Origin: Rossellomorea aquimaris
Lineage (GTDB): Bacteria > Bacillota > Bacilli > Bacillales > Bacillaceae_B
Length of the DNA: 64,000 nucleotides
NCBI RefSeq assembly: GCF_035590735.1
Contig: NZ_CP141595.1
Location: 4,127,001 to 4,191,000 of the forward strand
Reading direction: 5' to 3'
Shown here piece after piece: positions 52,365 to 61,500 of this stretch (position 1 is the stretch's first letter; every line of letters begins with the position of its first letter). The notes under the pieces were generated by a model. That model did not search any database and had not been told where the DNA came from. It worked only from the letters and a program-made list of their open reading frames with translations. Position numbers and translations under genes: made by a program.

Positions 52365-52378
52365 GATTATATATAATC
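52365..52378. promoter_or_regulatory. Palindromic operator candidate GATTATATATAATC
   Basis: Perfect 14-base palindrome, followed by TAATATATATAATATTA. Matches the sequences before the GntR gene and is placed to control the downstream TRAP/dehydrogenase transcript. Confidence 0.5.
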
Positions 52379-52455
52379 ACAAATAATATATATAATATTA
52401 AGTATGAATTTTCTCAAAGGTTTTTTCAGGAGTAAAGAAATTTTTTAAAATGTAT

Positions 52456-52470
52456 TGTTAGCGGTTACAT
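52456..52470 (-). promoter_or_regulatory. cre box before the TRAP remnant
   Basis: On the minus strand ATGTAACCGCTAACA meets the cre consensus at all fixed positions. It lies 8 bases before the truncated TRAP reading frame, so the control region survives while the first genes of the operon are missing. Confidence 0.65.
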
Positions 52471-52477
52471 TTTCTGT

Positions 52478-53698
52478 TTGAATCAGGATTCTCTTCTGCT
52501 TCTTACAGGGCCATGGGAAGGGGTGGTCCCGCTACTATTGATTCCCCAAAAAATGTTCGTTTCCATGAATAGCTTTACATTACTGGCCATCCCTTTCTTT
52601 ATGCTGACGGGTGTAATCATGGATAAAAGCGGATTAACGCAAAGACTTGTGAACTTCGCCGACTCCATTATTGGATGGACTAAAGGCGGCATGAGTTATG
52701 TGAGTGTCACTTCCGGGATGATGATGGGAGGAATTTCCGGATCCGCCCCTGCTGATACGGCTGCACTAAGCAGTGTCATGACGCCAAGTATGGTGAAATT
52801 GGGCTATCCAGCACGATTTGCCGCCGCCTTGCAAGCAGCATCAGGATCCATCGGCATTATCTTTCCACCGAGTATTCCGATGGTTGTGTTAGGCGGAATT
52901 GCCAGTATTTCCGTCGGGAAGCTATTCTTAGGAGGAATCATTCCCGGTATTCTCATTGGGATTCTATTCATGGTGGCATCAAGGATCATTTGCATCAAGA
53001 AAAACTATGGTGTATCTAAATCCAACTCGTTTTCATTCAGCTATTTCATCGACAGCTTCAAAAAAGCGATACTCCCTTTATTTGCTCCGGTCATTATCGT
53101 CGGCGGGATTCTAACAGGCGCCTTTACACCTACAGAATCCAGTGTCATTGCGGTTGTGTATACGTTAATCCTGGGATTGTTCGTTTATAGAAGTATTCAA
53201 TTTCGAGAATTGTCATCGATTTTCATGGAAGCCGTCATCAGTTCAGGGAATGTGTTGTTAATCATTGCCGCTTCCTCCCTGTTCAGTTGGATTCTCGTGA
53301 GTCACAACTTCCCACAGATCCTGAGCAGTCTCATCACGAGCGTATCAGACAGCCCATTCTTTATTATACTCGTCATTAATTTAATCTTTATCGTTGGCGG
53401 CATGTTCATTGAAGGTCTTGCGCTGTTAATTATGTTTGTTCCCATCCTATTACCTATCGCCATGGGTGCCGGAATGGATCCGATTGTATTCGGGGTTATG
53501 ATTGTCATTAACATTGCGATTGGAACACTGACTCCTCCGGTAGGTGTCTGCCTGTTCGTGGCATGCTCCTCCGCCGGTGTTAAGCTCGATCATGCGATGA
53601 AGAGTGCCATTCCATTTGTTCTGGTGCTTTGCTTTGCACTCGTTTTGATCGTGCTGTTTCCGTCGATTGTTACGTTTATTCCTAATTTAATCGAATGA
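52478..53698 (+). pseudogene. TRAP transporter large permease (DctM/SiaM type), N-terminally truncated
   Basis: 406 residues remain, all of the DctM type: FTLLAIPFFMLTGVIMDKSG, GGISGSAPADTAALSSVM, GIIFPPSIPMVVLGG, GAFTPTESSVIAVVYTL, TLTPPVGVCLFVACSSAGV. The usual first 25-30 residues (first span) are absent, the frame opens at a TTG in the cre region with no ribosome site, and the genes for the DctP binding protein and DctQ small permease that normally precede are missing. A deletion that joined the promoter to mid-dctM explains this. A short functional form is unlikely but not excluded. Confidence 0.75.
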
Positions 53699-53739
53699 TC
53701 AATCTAACAAAAGAAGAAATTGCAGAAGGAGAGATACAT

Positions 53740-54501
53740 ATGACTAAGAATCTATTTGATTTAACCGGAAAGGTAGCCGCCATCACGGGGGCTACGCGTG
53801 GTATTGGACGATCAATGGCAATGGCCCTGGCAGAAGCCGGAGCAGATATTGCCTTGCTTCAAAGGAATCCGAAGCAGACTGATGTGAAGGAAGAAATTGA
53901 ACAGTTTGGTAGAAAGTGCTCCATTATACCATGTGATCTTGAAAAGGAAGAAGAAGTGAAATTTGCTATTCCCAGTGTGATCTCGACATTTGGAAAGATT
54001 GATATTTTAGTAAACAATGCCGGGATTCAGCGCCGGTCGCCTTCTGTTGATTTCCCTGAATCCGATTGGGATGATGTGCTGAATATCAATCTAAAAGTGG
54101 TCTGGCTATTATGTCAGGAGGCAGGACGTCACATGGTTGCGAAAGGAGAAGGCAAAATCATCAACACCGCTTCCCTTCTCTCTTACCAAGGAGGATTAAC
54201 CGTTCCAGCCTATGCAGCGGCAAAAGGCGGTGTGGCACAACTCACGAAAGCCCTCTCCAATGAATGGGCAAAAGAGGGTGTAAATGTAAACGCGATCGTC
54301 CCAGGGTATATTGCTACGGACATGAATACAGCTCTCATTGAAGACCCGGTCAGAAGTAAACAGATTCTTGATCGGATTCCAGCTGATCGATGGGGAGAAC
54401 CGGATGATTTTAAGGGTACTGTTGTTTATTTAGCTTCAGGGGCTTCGGATTATGTGCATGGGCATTTGGTGGCTGTTGATGGGGGTTGGCTTGGGAGGTA
54501 G
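53740..54501 (+). CDS. kduD: SDR-family dehydrogenase, KduD-like (2-keto-3-deoxygluconate oxidoreductase)
   Basis: Cytosolic NAD(P)-dependent enzyme of 253 residues. Rossmann motif AAITGATRGIGRSMA, NNAGIQRR, catalytic Ser/Tyr/Lys in NTASLLSYQGG and YAAAKGG, and the C-terminal YVHGHLVAVDGGWLGR. The Q-RR after NNAG and end motif are as in KduD, which acts on 2-deoxy-5-keto-gluconate type sugar acids in pectin or uronate breakdown. The ATG at 53740 follows AAGGAG; a longer frame from 53695 overlaps the TRAP gene. It is the one intact enzyme of this reduced locus. Confidence 0.82.
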   Translation: MTKNLFDLTGKVAAITGATRGIGRSMAMALAEAGADIALLQRNPKQTDVKEEIEQFGRKCSIIPCDLEKEEEVKFAIPSVISTFGKIDILVNNAGIQRRSPSVDFPESDWDDVLNINLKVVWLLCQEAGRHMVAKGEGKIINTASLLSYQGGLTVPAYAAAKGGVAQLTKALSNEWAKEGVNVNAIVPGYIATDMNTALIEDPVRSKQILDRIPADRWGEPDDFKGTVVYLASGASDYVHGHLVAVDGGWLGR

Positions 54502-54528
54502 TTTAATGGTTTGATTTTCAATATTTTT

Positions 54529-54580
54529 AAAAAATCCGATAGAATGGACACTTAAAATGTAACCTTTCTATCGGATTTTT
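54529..54580 (+). terminator. Terminator after kduD
   Basis: AAAAATCCGATAGAA pairs with TTCTATCGGATTTTT (15 bases) around a 20-base loop that can pair further, ending in T residues. Confidence 0.85.
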
Positions 54581-54652
54581 AATGGATTTGCACTAAACAT
54601 AATGGTATTAAATTATAGAGTGGTAGGAGGTATAGTAAGCATTTGAAAAAGT

Positions 54653-54671
54653 AGAATCGAAACCGTCCCGG
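54653..54671. repeat. Decayed REP core
   Basis: AATCGAAACCGTCCCGG keeps AACCGTCCC (54661-54669) but neither arm. Last recognisable copy; none is seen in the polysaccharide cluster. Confidence 0.4.
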
Positions 54672-54774
54672 ATTAACCCTAAGTCTTTCTTAAAGTAAGG
54701 ATGATGAAACTCTTTCATTCCATTGTTATCAAAATCAGTGTTACCCTTCCCCCGTGCAACCGTTGATTTATGAT

Positions 54775-54802
54775 AAAAAGGAATAATTTGATATTCCTTT
54801 TT
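54775..54802 (-). terminator. Terminator of the DUF262 gene
   Basis: Arms AAAAAGGAATA / TATTCCTTTTT pair over 11 bases with a 6-base loop, directly after the stop; works in both directions. Confidence 0.8.
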
Positions 54803-54810
54803 ATCCAACT

Positions 54811-56445
54811 TTAGTGTTTAAAGACACTGTTACAGTATGGATGAGCTAATTGTCCATTATTAAAGCTACCTACACCACCATCTCTACGCCGAACAATGTG
54901 GTCGTATGTTATACTATTGGATGTAATGTGTCCTTTACATATTTTACATCTTATCATTTGATTTAATGACTCTTTAATAAATAAAGCACTTTTAGTACTA
55001 CTAGAAAATCTAATAGGTTCGTTTTCACCACTAAATGTTGTACTAATTCGAAGGTAATTAAACGTATTTAGAATAACTTCTAAGACTTCTTGTCTATTTT
55101 TCCCTTGATTAAGCTCTGCTAAAATTTTCACAAACAAGTTTTTAATATGCTTATAGCCTTTTGAACCACTACCGTATTTGCTTATGATTTGTTCAATAAA
55201 ACTATTATGTTCTATAATTATTTTTTCCATTTCATCTCTTACTTTTGTAAATTCATTAAATAGCTGGTATTCATCTAAATACTTTACAAATTCAACTAAA
55301 GCCATTAAAGAAGTGACTTGAAAGTTTCCTGTTCGATGAGAGTAAACATAAACTATTGAACTCAAACCTAATGAGTTGGATTGCTTACTACTTATTCTAG
55401 ACAAGATACTCTTGCATTTATTTAATACTTCTATTGTAAATGATCCATCTTCATCATCTGCAGAAATTTGTTTTACTTCTTTCTTTATTTCATCTCCAAA
55501 TAAATTTAATTGTTCATTCTGCGGTAAATCCCTCTCTAATTCCACTTCGGTCTTAAGTGTATATTTATCATTTATTATTCTTATTAAGTCGAAAATCATT
55601 GTTAGGCTTTTATTGGAAGGCGTATTACCCCCAATTGGTAAGTCTAAAGTATTGATGATGTTTCCATTTAAGCTTGGTTCAAAAAGCAACTTATGAACTT
55701 CAGTGGCAACCTTCTCAATTTTAAGTTGTATAGATTTTTCAAAGTTCGACCAATATTTGTGACCTGTCCCATTTCTCAAGATTGCACGAGCAGCAATCGT
55801 TAAGGGGGACTTTCTCTGCTTTAATAATTCAATCTCTGTCTTTGATATTTTAGCAGCATTTTGATTTATTCTGAAAAATGCTTCTTCTGCTTTCTCCGCA
55901 TTTCCTCTTACCCACTGAATATCAATTTTTCTAAGAGCCATTCGTCTTGCCCTAGCTGATTTCTGTGTATTACCATCCCTACTTTCAGTAGATTGATGCT
56001 CTTTATACGTTCCTATTCTGTTATGTACTAACTCCCGTGTTTTTTGAGCTAATTTTAGCTGTTTTTCTGATATATAATCTCCATAATATGTTTTAGAAAT
56101 ATCCCCATCTCCATAGTCATCATTTACCCATGCAATCAATACACTTAAGCGATGAGCCCCATCCAGAACAAATACTAGATTAGCTGGACTCCTCCATAAA
56201 ATAATAGCTGGTATTAAATCTCCATCCAGGTAGTTTTCTATTAAATTACAAACCTTTTGTGGTTCCCAATAAACCGTTTCTCTTTGAAAGTCTGGTTTTC
56301 TTAGTAAAGAAAAAAACATACTTCTCTTTTCAAGCTCGAATAGTACCTTTTCTGTTGTTACTCCATAGTCATCAAAATCTTCTTCATCTGTTTCTAGACG
56401 AAAATCATCTCGCTTTATAAATGCGTCCAGGTTGACACCGTTCAT
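54811..56445 (-). CDS. DUF262-HNH nuclease, probable anti-phage protein
   Basis: 544 residues, cytosolic. The N-terminal DUF262 (ParB/sulfiredoxin-like) part has KPDFQRETVYWEPQKVCNLI and FVLDGAHRLSVLIAW (DGxHR motif) and RINQNAAKISKTEIELL; the C-terminal part ends in an HNH domain with zinc Cys pairs and active site: CKICKGHI, TYDHIVRRRDGG, FNNGQLAHPYCNS. Architecture resembles GmrSD/BrxU-type nucleases that cut modified phage DNA. The ATG at 56445 follows GGGAGG; a frame to 56499 lacks a site. It is a one-gene unit with its own terminator; AT-rich compared with neighbours, so probably acquired. Confidence 0.82.
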   Translation of the reverse strand: MNGVNLDAFIKRDDFRLETDEEDFDDYGVTTEKVLFELEKRSMFFSLLRKPDFQRETVYWEPQKVCNLIENYLDGDLIPAIILWRSPANLVFVLDGAHRLSVLIAWVNDDYGDGDISKTYYGDYISEKQLKLAQKTRELVHNRIGTYKEHQSTESRDGNTQKSARARRMALRKIDIQWVRGNAEKAEEAFFRINQNAAKISKTEIELLKQRKSPLTIAARAILRNGTGHKYWSNFEKSIQLKIEKVATEVHKLLFEPSLNGNIINTLDLPIGGNTPSNKSLTMIFDLIRIINDKYTLKTEVELERDLPQNEQLNLFGDEIKKEVKQISADDEDGSFTIEVLNKCKSILSRISSKQSNSLGLSSIVYVYSHRTGNFQVTSLMALVEFVKYLDEYQLFNEFTKVRDEMEKIIIEHNSFIEQIISKYGSGSKGYKHIKNLFVKILAELNQGKNRQEVLEVILNTFNYLRISTTFSGENEPIRFSSSTKSALFIKESLNQMIRCKICKGHITSNSITYDHIVRRRDGGVGSFNNGQLAHPYCNSVFKH

Positions 56446-56583
56446 AATGAACCTCCCATAAAAATATAAAATGTCTGACCACTTGTATATAGATTTCAAA
56501 ATAATACATATAAAAAAAACTTCTAACCTTAGAACTTATGTAAGTAACGTCCGACTTATTTTTTCATGCATAAAAGTACAGTC

Positions 56584-56618
56584 AACAAAAAATGGTAGTT
56601 CAATATTTGAACTACCAT
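56584..56618 (-). terminator. Terminator of the polysaccharide cluster
   Basis: Arms ATGGTAGTTCAA / TTGAACTACCAT (12 bases, loop ATA), followed on the minus strand by six T; 14 bases after the last gene. Confidence 0.9.
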
Positions 56619-56631
56619 CTCTTTATAAAAA

Positions 56632-57660
56632 TTATTTCTTCTTATAATACTCCACATACCACTCAACAAACTTACCTAACCCTTGTTCAATAGAAGTTTC
56701 AGGTTTAAACCCAACCGCTCTCTGCAGACGCTCAGTAGATGCATAAGTAGCTGGAACATCACCAGGCTTAATAGGTTCATATACTTTTTCAAACTCCACT
56801 TCTCTACCAAGTGCGTTACCTAACGCTTTCTCCAGAGTTTCAATAAAGTTCATCAATTTTTCAGGACTGTTATTCCCTATGTTATAAACCTTGTGACGTA
56901 CACCTTCATCAGATGGCGGGGAAGTGATGAGTCTTTCGATTCCAGTAATTATGTCATCAATATATGTGAAGTCTCTATATAAGTCATTTTCAAAATCACC
57001 ATTGTTAAAGATCTTAATAGGTTCACCTGCAAAGTACTTATCCGTGAATCCGAAGTAAGCCATATCCGGTCTACCCATAGGACCATATACGGTGAAGAAA
57101 CGTAAACCTGTAGCAGGAATCTTATACAGATGGCTGTACGTATGTGCCATCAGTTCATTTGATTTCTTAGTAGAAGCGTAAAGTGAAACCGGGTTATCTA
57201 CAAAATCACTTTCTTCAAAAGGAACTTTCTTGTTAGCGCCATATACAGAACTAGAGGAAGCGTATACCAGATGGTCTACAGGGTAATGTCTGCAGGCTTC
57301 AAGGATATTATAGAACCCAATGACATTACTTTGCATATAGACATCCGGGTTTTCAATCGAATAACGAACCCCTGCTTGTGCAGCCAAGTTCACTACGACA
57401 TTGGGTTTATATTCTTCAAATACTCTATTAACGGTTACTTTATCAGAAATATCCTGTTTAATAAAAGTGAAGTTCTCATAAGGCTGAAGTTTCTCCAACC
57501 GATCTTCCTTGAGGCTCACATCATAATAGTCATTTATATTATCTAAACCTATGACAGTACAACCTTGGTCTAATAGTTTCTTAGAAAGGTAGTATCCAAT
57601 AAACCCGGCTGCTCCCGTCACAAGGTAAACTTTATTAGGACCTAGTTGTTTGTAGTTCAT
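56632..57660 (-). CDS. NAD-dependent UDP-glucuronate 4-epimerase-like enzyme
   Basis: Extended SDR of 342 residues. Cofactor motif VTGAAGFIGYYLSKKLL, NLAAQAGVRYS, catalytic YxxxK in SLYASTKKSNELMAH, and FFTVYGPMGRPDMAYFGF, a pattern of UDP-glucuronate epimerases (GalE1/WbpP-like branch). It would turn UDP-glucuronate from the preceding dehydrogenase into UDP-galacturonate. Its start overlaps the dehydrogenase end by 26 bases. Last gene of the cluster. Confidence 0.87.
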   Translation of the reverse strand: MNYKQLGPNKVYLVTGAAGFIGYYLSKKLLDQGCTVIGLDNINDYYDVSLKEDRLEKLQPYENFTFIKQDISDKVTVNRVFEEYKPNVVVNLAAQAGVRYSIENPDVYMQSNVIGFYNILEACRHYPVDHLVYASSSSVYGANKKVPFEESDFVDNPVSLYASTKKSNELMAHTYSHLYKIPATGLRFFTVYGPMGRPDMAYFGFTDKYFAGEPIKIFNNGDFENDLYRDFTYIDDIITGIERLITSPPSDEGVRHKVYNIGNNSPEKLMNFIETLEKALGNALGREVEFEKVYEPIKPGDVPATYASTERLQRAVGFKPETSIEQGLGKFVEWYVEYYKKK

Positions 57661-59011
57661 CGGACTTAGACTCCTCTATTCCTTTTCGTTCCGCGGATTT
57701 CCTGCCAATAGAATGATATTCGACTCTGGCCACTTCCATATCTTCTACCTTATAAATGTTTCTACCGTCATAGACTAAAGGTGTCCTCATTAACATTGTA
57801 TACGCTTCTGGAGTAATTGCTTTGACTTCGCCCCATTCTGTGAAGATAAAGCAGACATTGGCATCTTTCAAGGCTACTTCCACATTATCAACATATGTGA
57901 TATGCCCCTTACCGTTTCTTCCTTCCGGATACACTTTAGAGAAGTTTTCTTTCCCAGCAGGATCAAAAGCATAGATGTCTGCTCCCTGATCTAACAGTAA
58001 TGGAACATTCTCAAGAGATGCCGCTTCTCTAAGATCATCCGTACCAGGTTTAAAGGTTAATCCGAGTACTGCCACCTTTAGACCGTTAAACGTAATCAAC
58101 CTTTTACTAGCCTTTTTATATAACATTGTTTTTTGTTCGGTATTCACATCAATTGCAGCTTTAACGGTCTTTAACTCATATCCATTTTGCTTCGCGATAT
58201 AATCAAGGGCCTTAGTATCTTTAGGGAAACAAGATCCACCATAACCGATTCCAGCATTTAAAAACTTGCTCCCGATCCGTTCATCAAAACTCATTCCTCT
58301 TGCCACATCTTGAATGTCTGCTCCAACCAATTCACATAGATTCGCAATATCATTCATATAAGAAATCTTAAGAGCAAGGAAGTCATTAGAAGCGTATTTA
58401 ATCATTTCAGCTGATCGTCTGTTTACAGAAACAATTGGTAAATTGAATGGTTCATAGATATTCATTAATATATTCTCTGCCCATTTGCTTTCCGTACCTA
58501 TGATAATTCTCTCTGCCTTCAAAGTATCATGTACTGCTGATCCTTGTGCCAGAAACTCGGGATTTGATGCTACTTCCACTCGGACGTCATTCACCAAGAA
58601 GTCTTGAATAAACTGTTCCACTTTATCATTCGTTCCTACTGGAACAGTGGACTTAACAACCACAAGACAATCTTTTTCAATAGATTCTGCAATTTGTCTA
58701 GCAACAGTTGCAATATATGATAGATTAGCAGAGCCATCGGGTTGTTCTGGAGTACCCACACCGATAAAAATAGCGTCTGCATCTTTGTAAGCTGATTGAT
58801 AATCAGTTGTATATATAATTCTACCTGCAGCATAATTTTTTTGCATCAGCTCTTCTAAACCAGTTTCATAAATTGGAGAAACTCCAGATTTCATTAATTC
58901 TACTTTTTTCTCATCTATATCAACACAGGTTACCTGATGGCCTATTTCAGCAAAACAAACGCCGGCAACTAAGCCGACGTAACCTGTTCCAGCTACTGCT
59001 ATTTTGTACAT
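57635..59011 (-). CDS. ugd: UDP-glucose 6-dehydrogenase
   Basis: Cytosolic enzyme of about 458 residues making UDP-glucuronate from UDP-glucose with NAD+. Marks: IAVAGTGYVGLVAGVCFAE, VGTPEQPDGSANL, KSTVPVGTNDKV, and catalytic Cys in GIGYGGSCFPKDTKAL, then LGLTFKPGTDDLREAAS. The ATG at 59011 (MYKIAV) has AAAGGA nine bases upstream; a GTG at 59029 and an ATG at 59017 are alternatives. Feeds the epimerase that overlaps its end; TuaD is the B. subtilis counterpart. Confidence 0.93.
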   Translation of the reverse strand: MYKIAVAGTGYVGLVAGVCFAEIGHQVTCVDIDEKKVELMKSGVSPIYETGLEELMQKNYAAGRIIYTTDYQSAYKDADAIFIGVGTPEQPDGSANLSYIATVARQIAESIEKDCLVVVKSTVPVGTNDKVEQFIQDFLVNDVRVEVASNPEFLAQGSAVHDTLKAERIIIGTESKWAENILMNIYEPFNLPIVSVNRRSAEMIKYASNDFLALKISYMNDIANLCELVGADIQDVARGMSFDERIGSKFLNAGIGYGGSCFPKDTKALDYIAKQNGYELKTVKAAIDVNTEQKTMLYKKASKRLITFNGLKVAVLGLTFKPGTDDLREAASLENVPLLLDQGADIYAFDPAGKENFSKVYPEGRNGKGHITYVDNVEVALKDANVCFIFTEWGEVKAITPEAYTMLMRTPLVYDGRNIYKVEDMEVARVEYHSIGRKSAERKGIEESKSDELQTTRS

Positions 59012-59041
59012 AGACATACTTCCTTTCACAATAGTAGGGGC

Positions 59042-60061
59042 TTATATACTGTACTGTTTATCGAAATAATTTTGATATTCCCCGCTAATAATTTGCTCCC
59101 ACCATTCTTTGTTATCAACAAACCATTGAATAGTTTGTGCAATACCTGTTTCAAATGTGTATGTTGGTTTCCAACCTAATTGTTCTAATTTCGTTGGATC
59201 AATAGCATACCGTTTATCATGGCCAAGACGGTCCTTTACAAATTCTATTAAGTCTTTCGATTTGCCTAATGTACTAATAATTGTCTCTACTACTTCTAAA
59301 TTTGTCCGTTCATTATGGCCACCAACATTGTAAACCTCGCCGTTTATACCCTCATGAATCACTAAATCAATTGCAGAACAATGATCAATAACATGTAACC
59401 AGTCACGAACATTTTTCCCATCTCCATATACTGGGACTCTTTGCTCATTTAGAACACGTGAAATTGTTAAAGGAATCAATTTTTCCGGAAAGTGGTAAGG
59501 TCCATAATTATTAGAACAGCGTGTAATATTGACTGGTAATCCATAAGTTTCATTATACGCACGTACTAATAAATCTGATGATGCTTTACTTGCACTATAT
59601 GGGCTATTAGGCTGTAATGGTGTTTTTTCTGTGAAGTAAGTTGTAGGGTCAAATTCTAAATCACCATATACCTCATCTGTTGATACATGAACAAATTTTG
59701 AAACATTAATTGCTCTAGATGCATCTAATAATACTTGTGTCCCAACTACATTAGTTTGCACAAAAACCCCTGGATCTGTAATGGAACGATCAACATGACT
59801 TTCTGCAGCAAAATGAACAACATAGTCAAATTTTTCTTTTTCAAAAAGAGCCAGTATCGTTTCACGGTCAGCAATATCTGCTTTAACAAAGTGATAATTA
59901 TCTTTTTTTTCAATATGTTTGTGCTTTGTTAAATCCCCTGCATAGGTTAATAAGTCTAAATTATAAATGTCATATTGAGGATACTTGTCCACCACATATT
60001 GAACAAAGTTACCACCGATAAATCCGGCACCACCTGTTACAAGAATTTTTTTTTGTTCCAC
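59042..60061 (-). CDS. rmlB: dTDP-glucose 4,6-dehydratase
   Basis: 339-residue SDR, second step of dTDP-L-rhamnose synthesis. VTGGAGFIGGNFVQYVV, HFAAESHVDRSI, VSTDEVYGDLE, PYSASKASSDLL (YxxxK) and RCSNNYGPYHFPEKLIP are diagnostic. Start is GTG at 60061 after AGAGGTG, one base after the rmlD stop. Confidence 0.95.
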   Translation of the reverse strand: MEQKKILVTGGAGFIGGNFVQYVVDKYPQYDIYNLDLLTYAGDLTKHKHIEKKDNYHFVKADIADRETILALFEKEKFDYVVHFAAESHVDRSITDPGVFVQTNVVGTQVLLDASRAINVSKFVHVSTDEVYGDLEFDPTTYFTEKTPLQPNSPYSASKASSDLLVRAYNETYGLPVNITRCSNNYGPYHFPEKLIPLTISRVLNEQRVPVYGDGKNVRDWLHVIDHCSAIDLVIHEGINGEVYNVGGHNERTNLEVVETIISTLGKSKDLIEFVKDRLGHDKRYAIDPTKLEQLGWKPTYTFETGIAQTIQWFVDNKEWWEQIISGEYQNYFDKQYSI

Positions 60062-60916
60062 TTATTTCACCTCTTGTGCTAATTCATTTAAATAATGTTT
60101 TAACGCATCCTGCCACTTTGGTAACGGCTTAAATCCATTGTCAATTAGCTTTTGCTTTGACATACACGAGTTTTTTGGCCTAACAGCACGTGTTGGATAT
60201 TCTTTAGTTGAAATTGAGTTTACAGTAACAGCTTTATTGGCTTGTTGAAAGATTTCAGAAGCAAACTGTGCCCATGTACAAAAGCCCTCGTTTGATGCAT
60301 GGTATACACCATACTTTTCCGTTTGAATCATGTCAATTAACAAACGTGCTAGATCAAATGTATATGTTGGTGAACCATATTGATCTCCGACAACCTTTAA
60401 TTCATTACGAGTTTCAGATAATCGAAGCATGGTTTTTATAAAGTTATGCCCATTGATTCCGAAAACCCATGAAATACGAACGATAAAATGCTCTTCTAGT
60501 AAATCTCTTACAACCTTTTCTCCTTCATATTTCGTTAAGCCGTAATAGCCCACTGGATTTGGCTTATCAGTTTCTTTAAAGGGTTCTTCACCTTTACCAT
60601 CGAAAACATAATCAGTACTTATATACATAAAACTTGCATTAACTTTCTTAGATGCTGTTGCAATATATTTTGTACCTAATACATTTACATTCCAGCATGT
60701 TTCTTTATCATCTTCAGCTTTATCAACTGCTGTATATGCAGCACAATGAATAATTACATCTGGGTTTATATTTTTTACATATTGATATACTTTTGTCTCA
60801 TTAGTAATGTCTAAATCATTTCTGCCAATTCCTAGCATACTTATTCCACGCTTTTTTCCTTCTCGTACAACATCAAAACCAAGTTGACCAGTGTAACCAG
60901 TTACTAAAACCTTCAT
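60062..60916 (-). CDS. rmlD: dTDP-4-dehydrorhamnose reductase
   Basis: 284 residues, last step of dTDP-L-rhamnose synthesis. VTGYTGQLGFDVV, HCAAYTAVDKAEDD, STDYVFDG, YYGLTKYEGEKVV, RISWVFG, and GSPTYTFDLARLL are RmlD marks. GGAGAG before the ATG at 60916; 6 bases after rmlC. Confidence 0.95.
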   Translation of the reverse strand: MKVLVTGYTGQLGFDVVREGKKRGISMLGIGRNDLDITNETKVYQYVKNINPDVIIHCAAYTAVDKAEDDKETCWNVNVLGTKYIATASKKVNASFMYISTDYVFDGKGEEPFKETDKPNPVGYYGLTKYEGEKVVRDLLEEHFIVRISWVFGINGHNFIKTMLRLSETRNELKVVGDQYGSPTYTFDLARLLIDMIQTEKYGVYHASNEGFCTWAQFASEIFQQANKAVTVNSISTKEYPTRAVRPKNSCMSKQKLIDNGFKPLPKWQDALKHYLNELAQEVK

Positions 60917-60922
60917 AATACA

Positions 60923-61483
60923 CTACTCTCCATAATTAAAATTATTTTCAGCATCCTTTAATAGAGGTGCCTTTTGATCTTTTTCTGAAAGAATAGGAGT
61001 AACATTAAATGGCCACTCAATACCAATTTCAGGGTCATTCCAAATAATTCCTCGATCATTTTCTGGTGAGTAAAGCTCATCTACTTTATACTGTACCTCA
61101 ACATTATCTGTTAAAGTCATAAACGCATGTGCAAAACCTTTTGGTACTAATAATTGTTTTTTATTTTCTTCAGTTAATTCAATTCCAAACCACTCACCGA
61201 AACAAGGGCTATTTTTTCTGATATCAACAGCAACATCAAAAATAGCCCCCTTTGTACAACGTACTAACTTTGTTTGTGCTTTAGGATTTAATTGATAATG
61301 TAATCCTCTTAATGTACCTTTAGCTGCAGAAAAAGATTGGTTATCTTGGACAAAGTTTAAGTCTAATCCAAATTCCAAAAACTTACTATTGCTATATGTT
61401 TCCATAAACCAACCTCTATGATCACCTAATACGGTTGGCTCAATAACTTTTACACCTTCTAATTCAGTTTTTATAACCCTCAT
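60923..61483 (-). CDS. rmlC: dTDP-4-dehydrorhamnose 3,5-epimerase
   Basis: 186-residue cupin. DHRGWFMETYSNSKF, FVQDNQSFSAAKGTLRGLHYQ (catalytic His), VAVDIRKNSPCFGEW, LLVPKGFAHAFMTL and NDRGIIWNDPEIGIEWP are diagnostic. GGGGGAAA precedes the ATG at 61483. Confidence 0.95.
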   Translation of the reverse strand: MRVIKTELEGVKVIEPTVLGDHRGWFMETYSNSKFLEFGLDLNFVQDNQSFSAAKGTLRGLHYQLNPKAQTKLVRCTKGAIFDVAVDIRKNSPCFGEWFGIELTEENKKQLLVPKGFAHAFMTLTDNVEVQYKVDELYSPENDRGIIWNDPEIGIEWPFNVTPILSEKDQKAPLLKDAENNFNYGE

Positions 61484-61500
61484 ATTTTCCCCCTACACCA

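Noticed and set aside
29156..54671. Repeats considered as a CRISPR array
   Set aside because: Copies are widely and unevenly spaced, occur in both orientations, are palindromic, and no cas genes are present.
54608..54808. Minus-strand frame of 66 codons after the DUF262 gene
   Set aside because: Includes a REP remnant and a terminator hairpin; no family resemblance.
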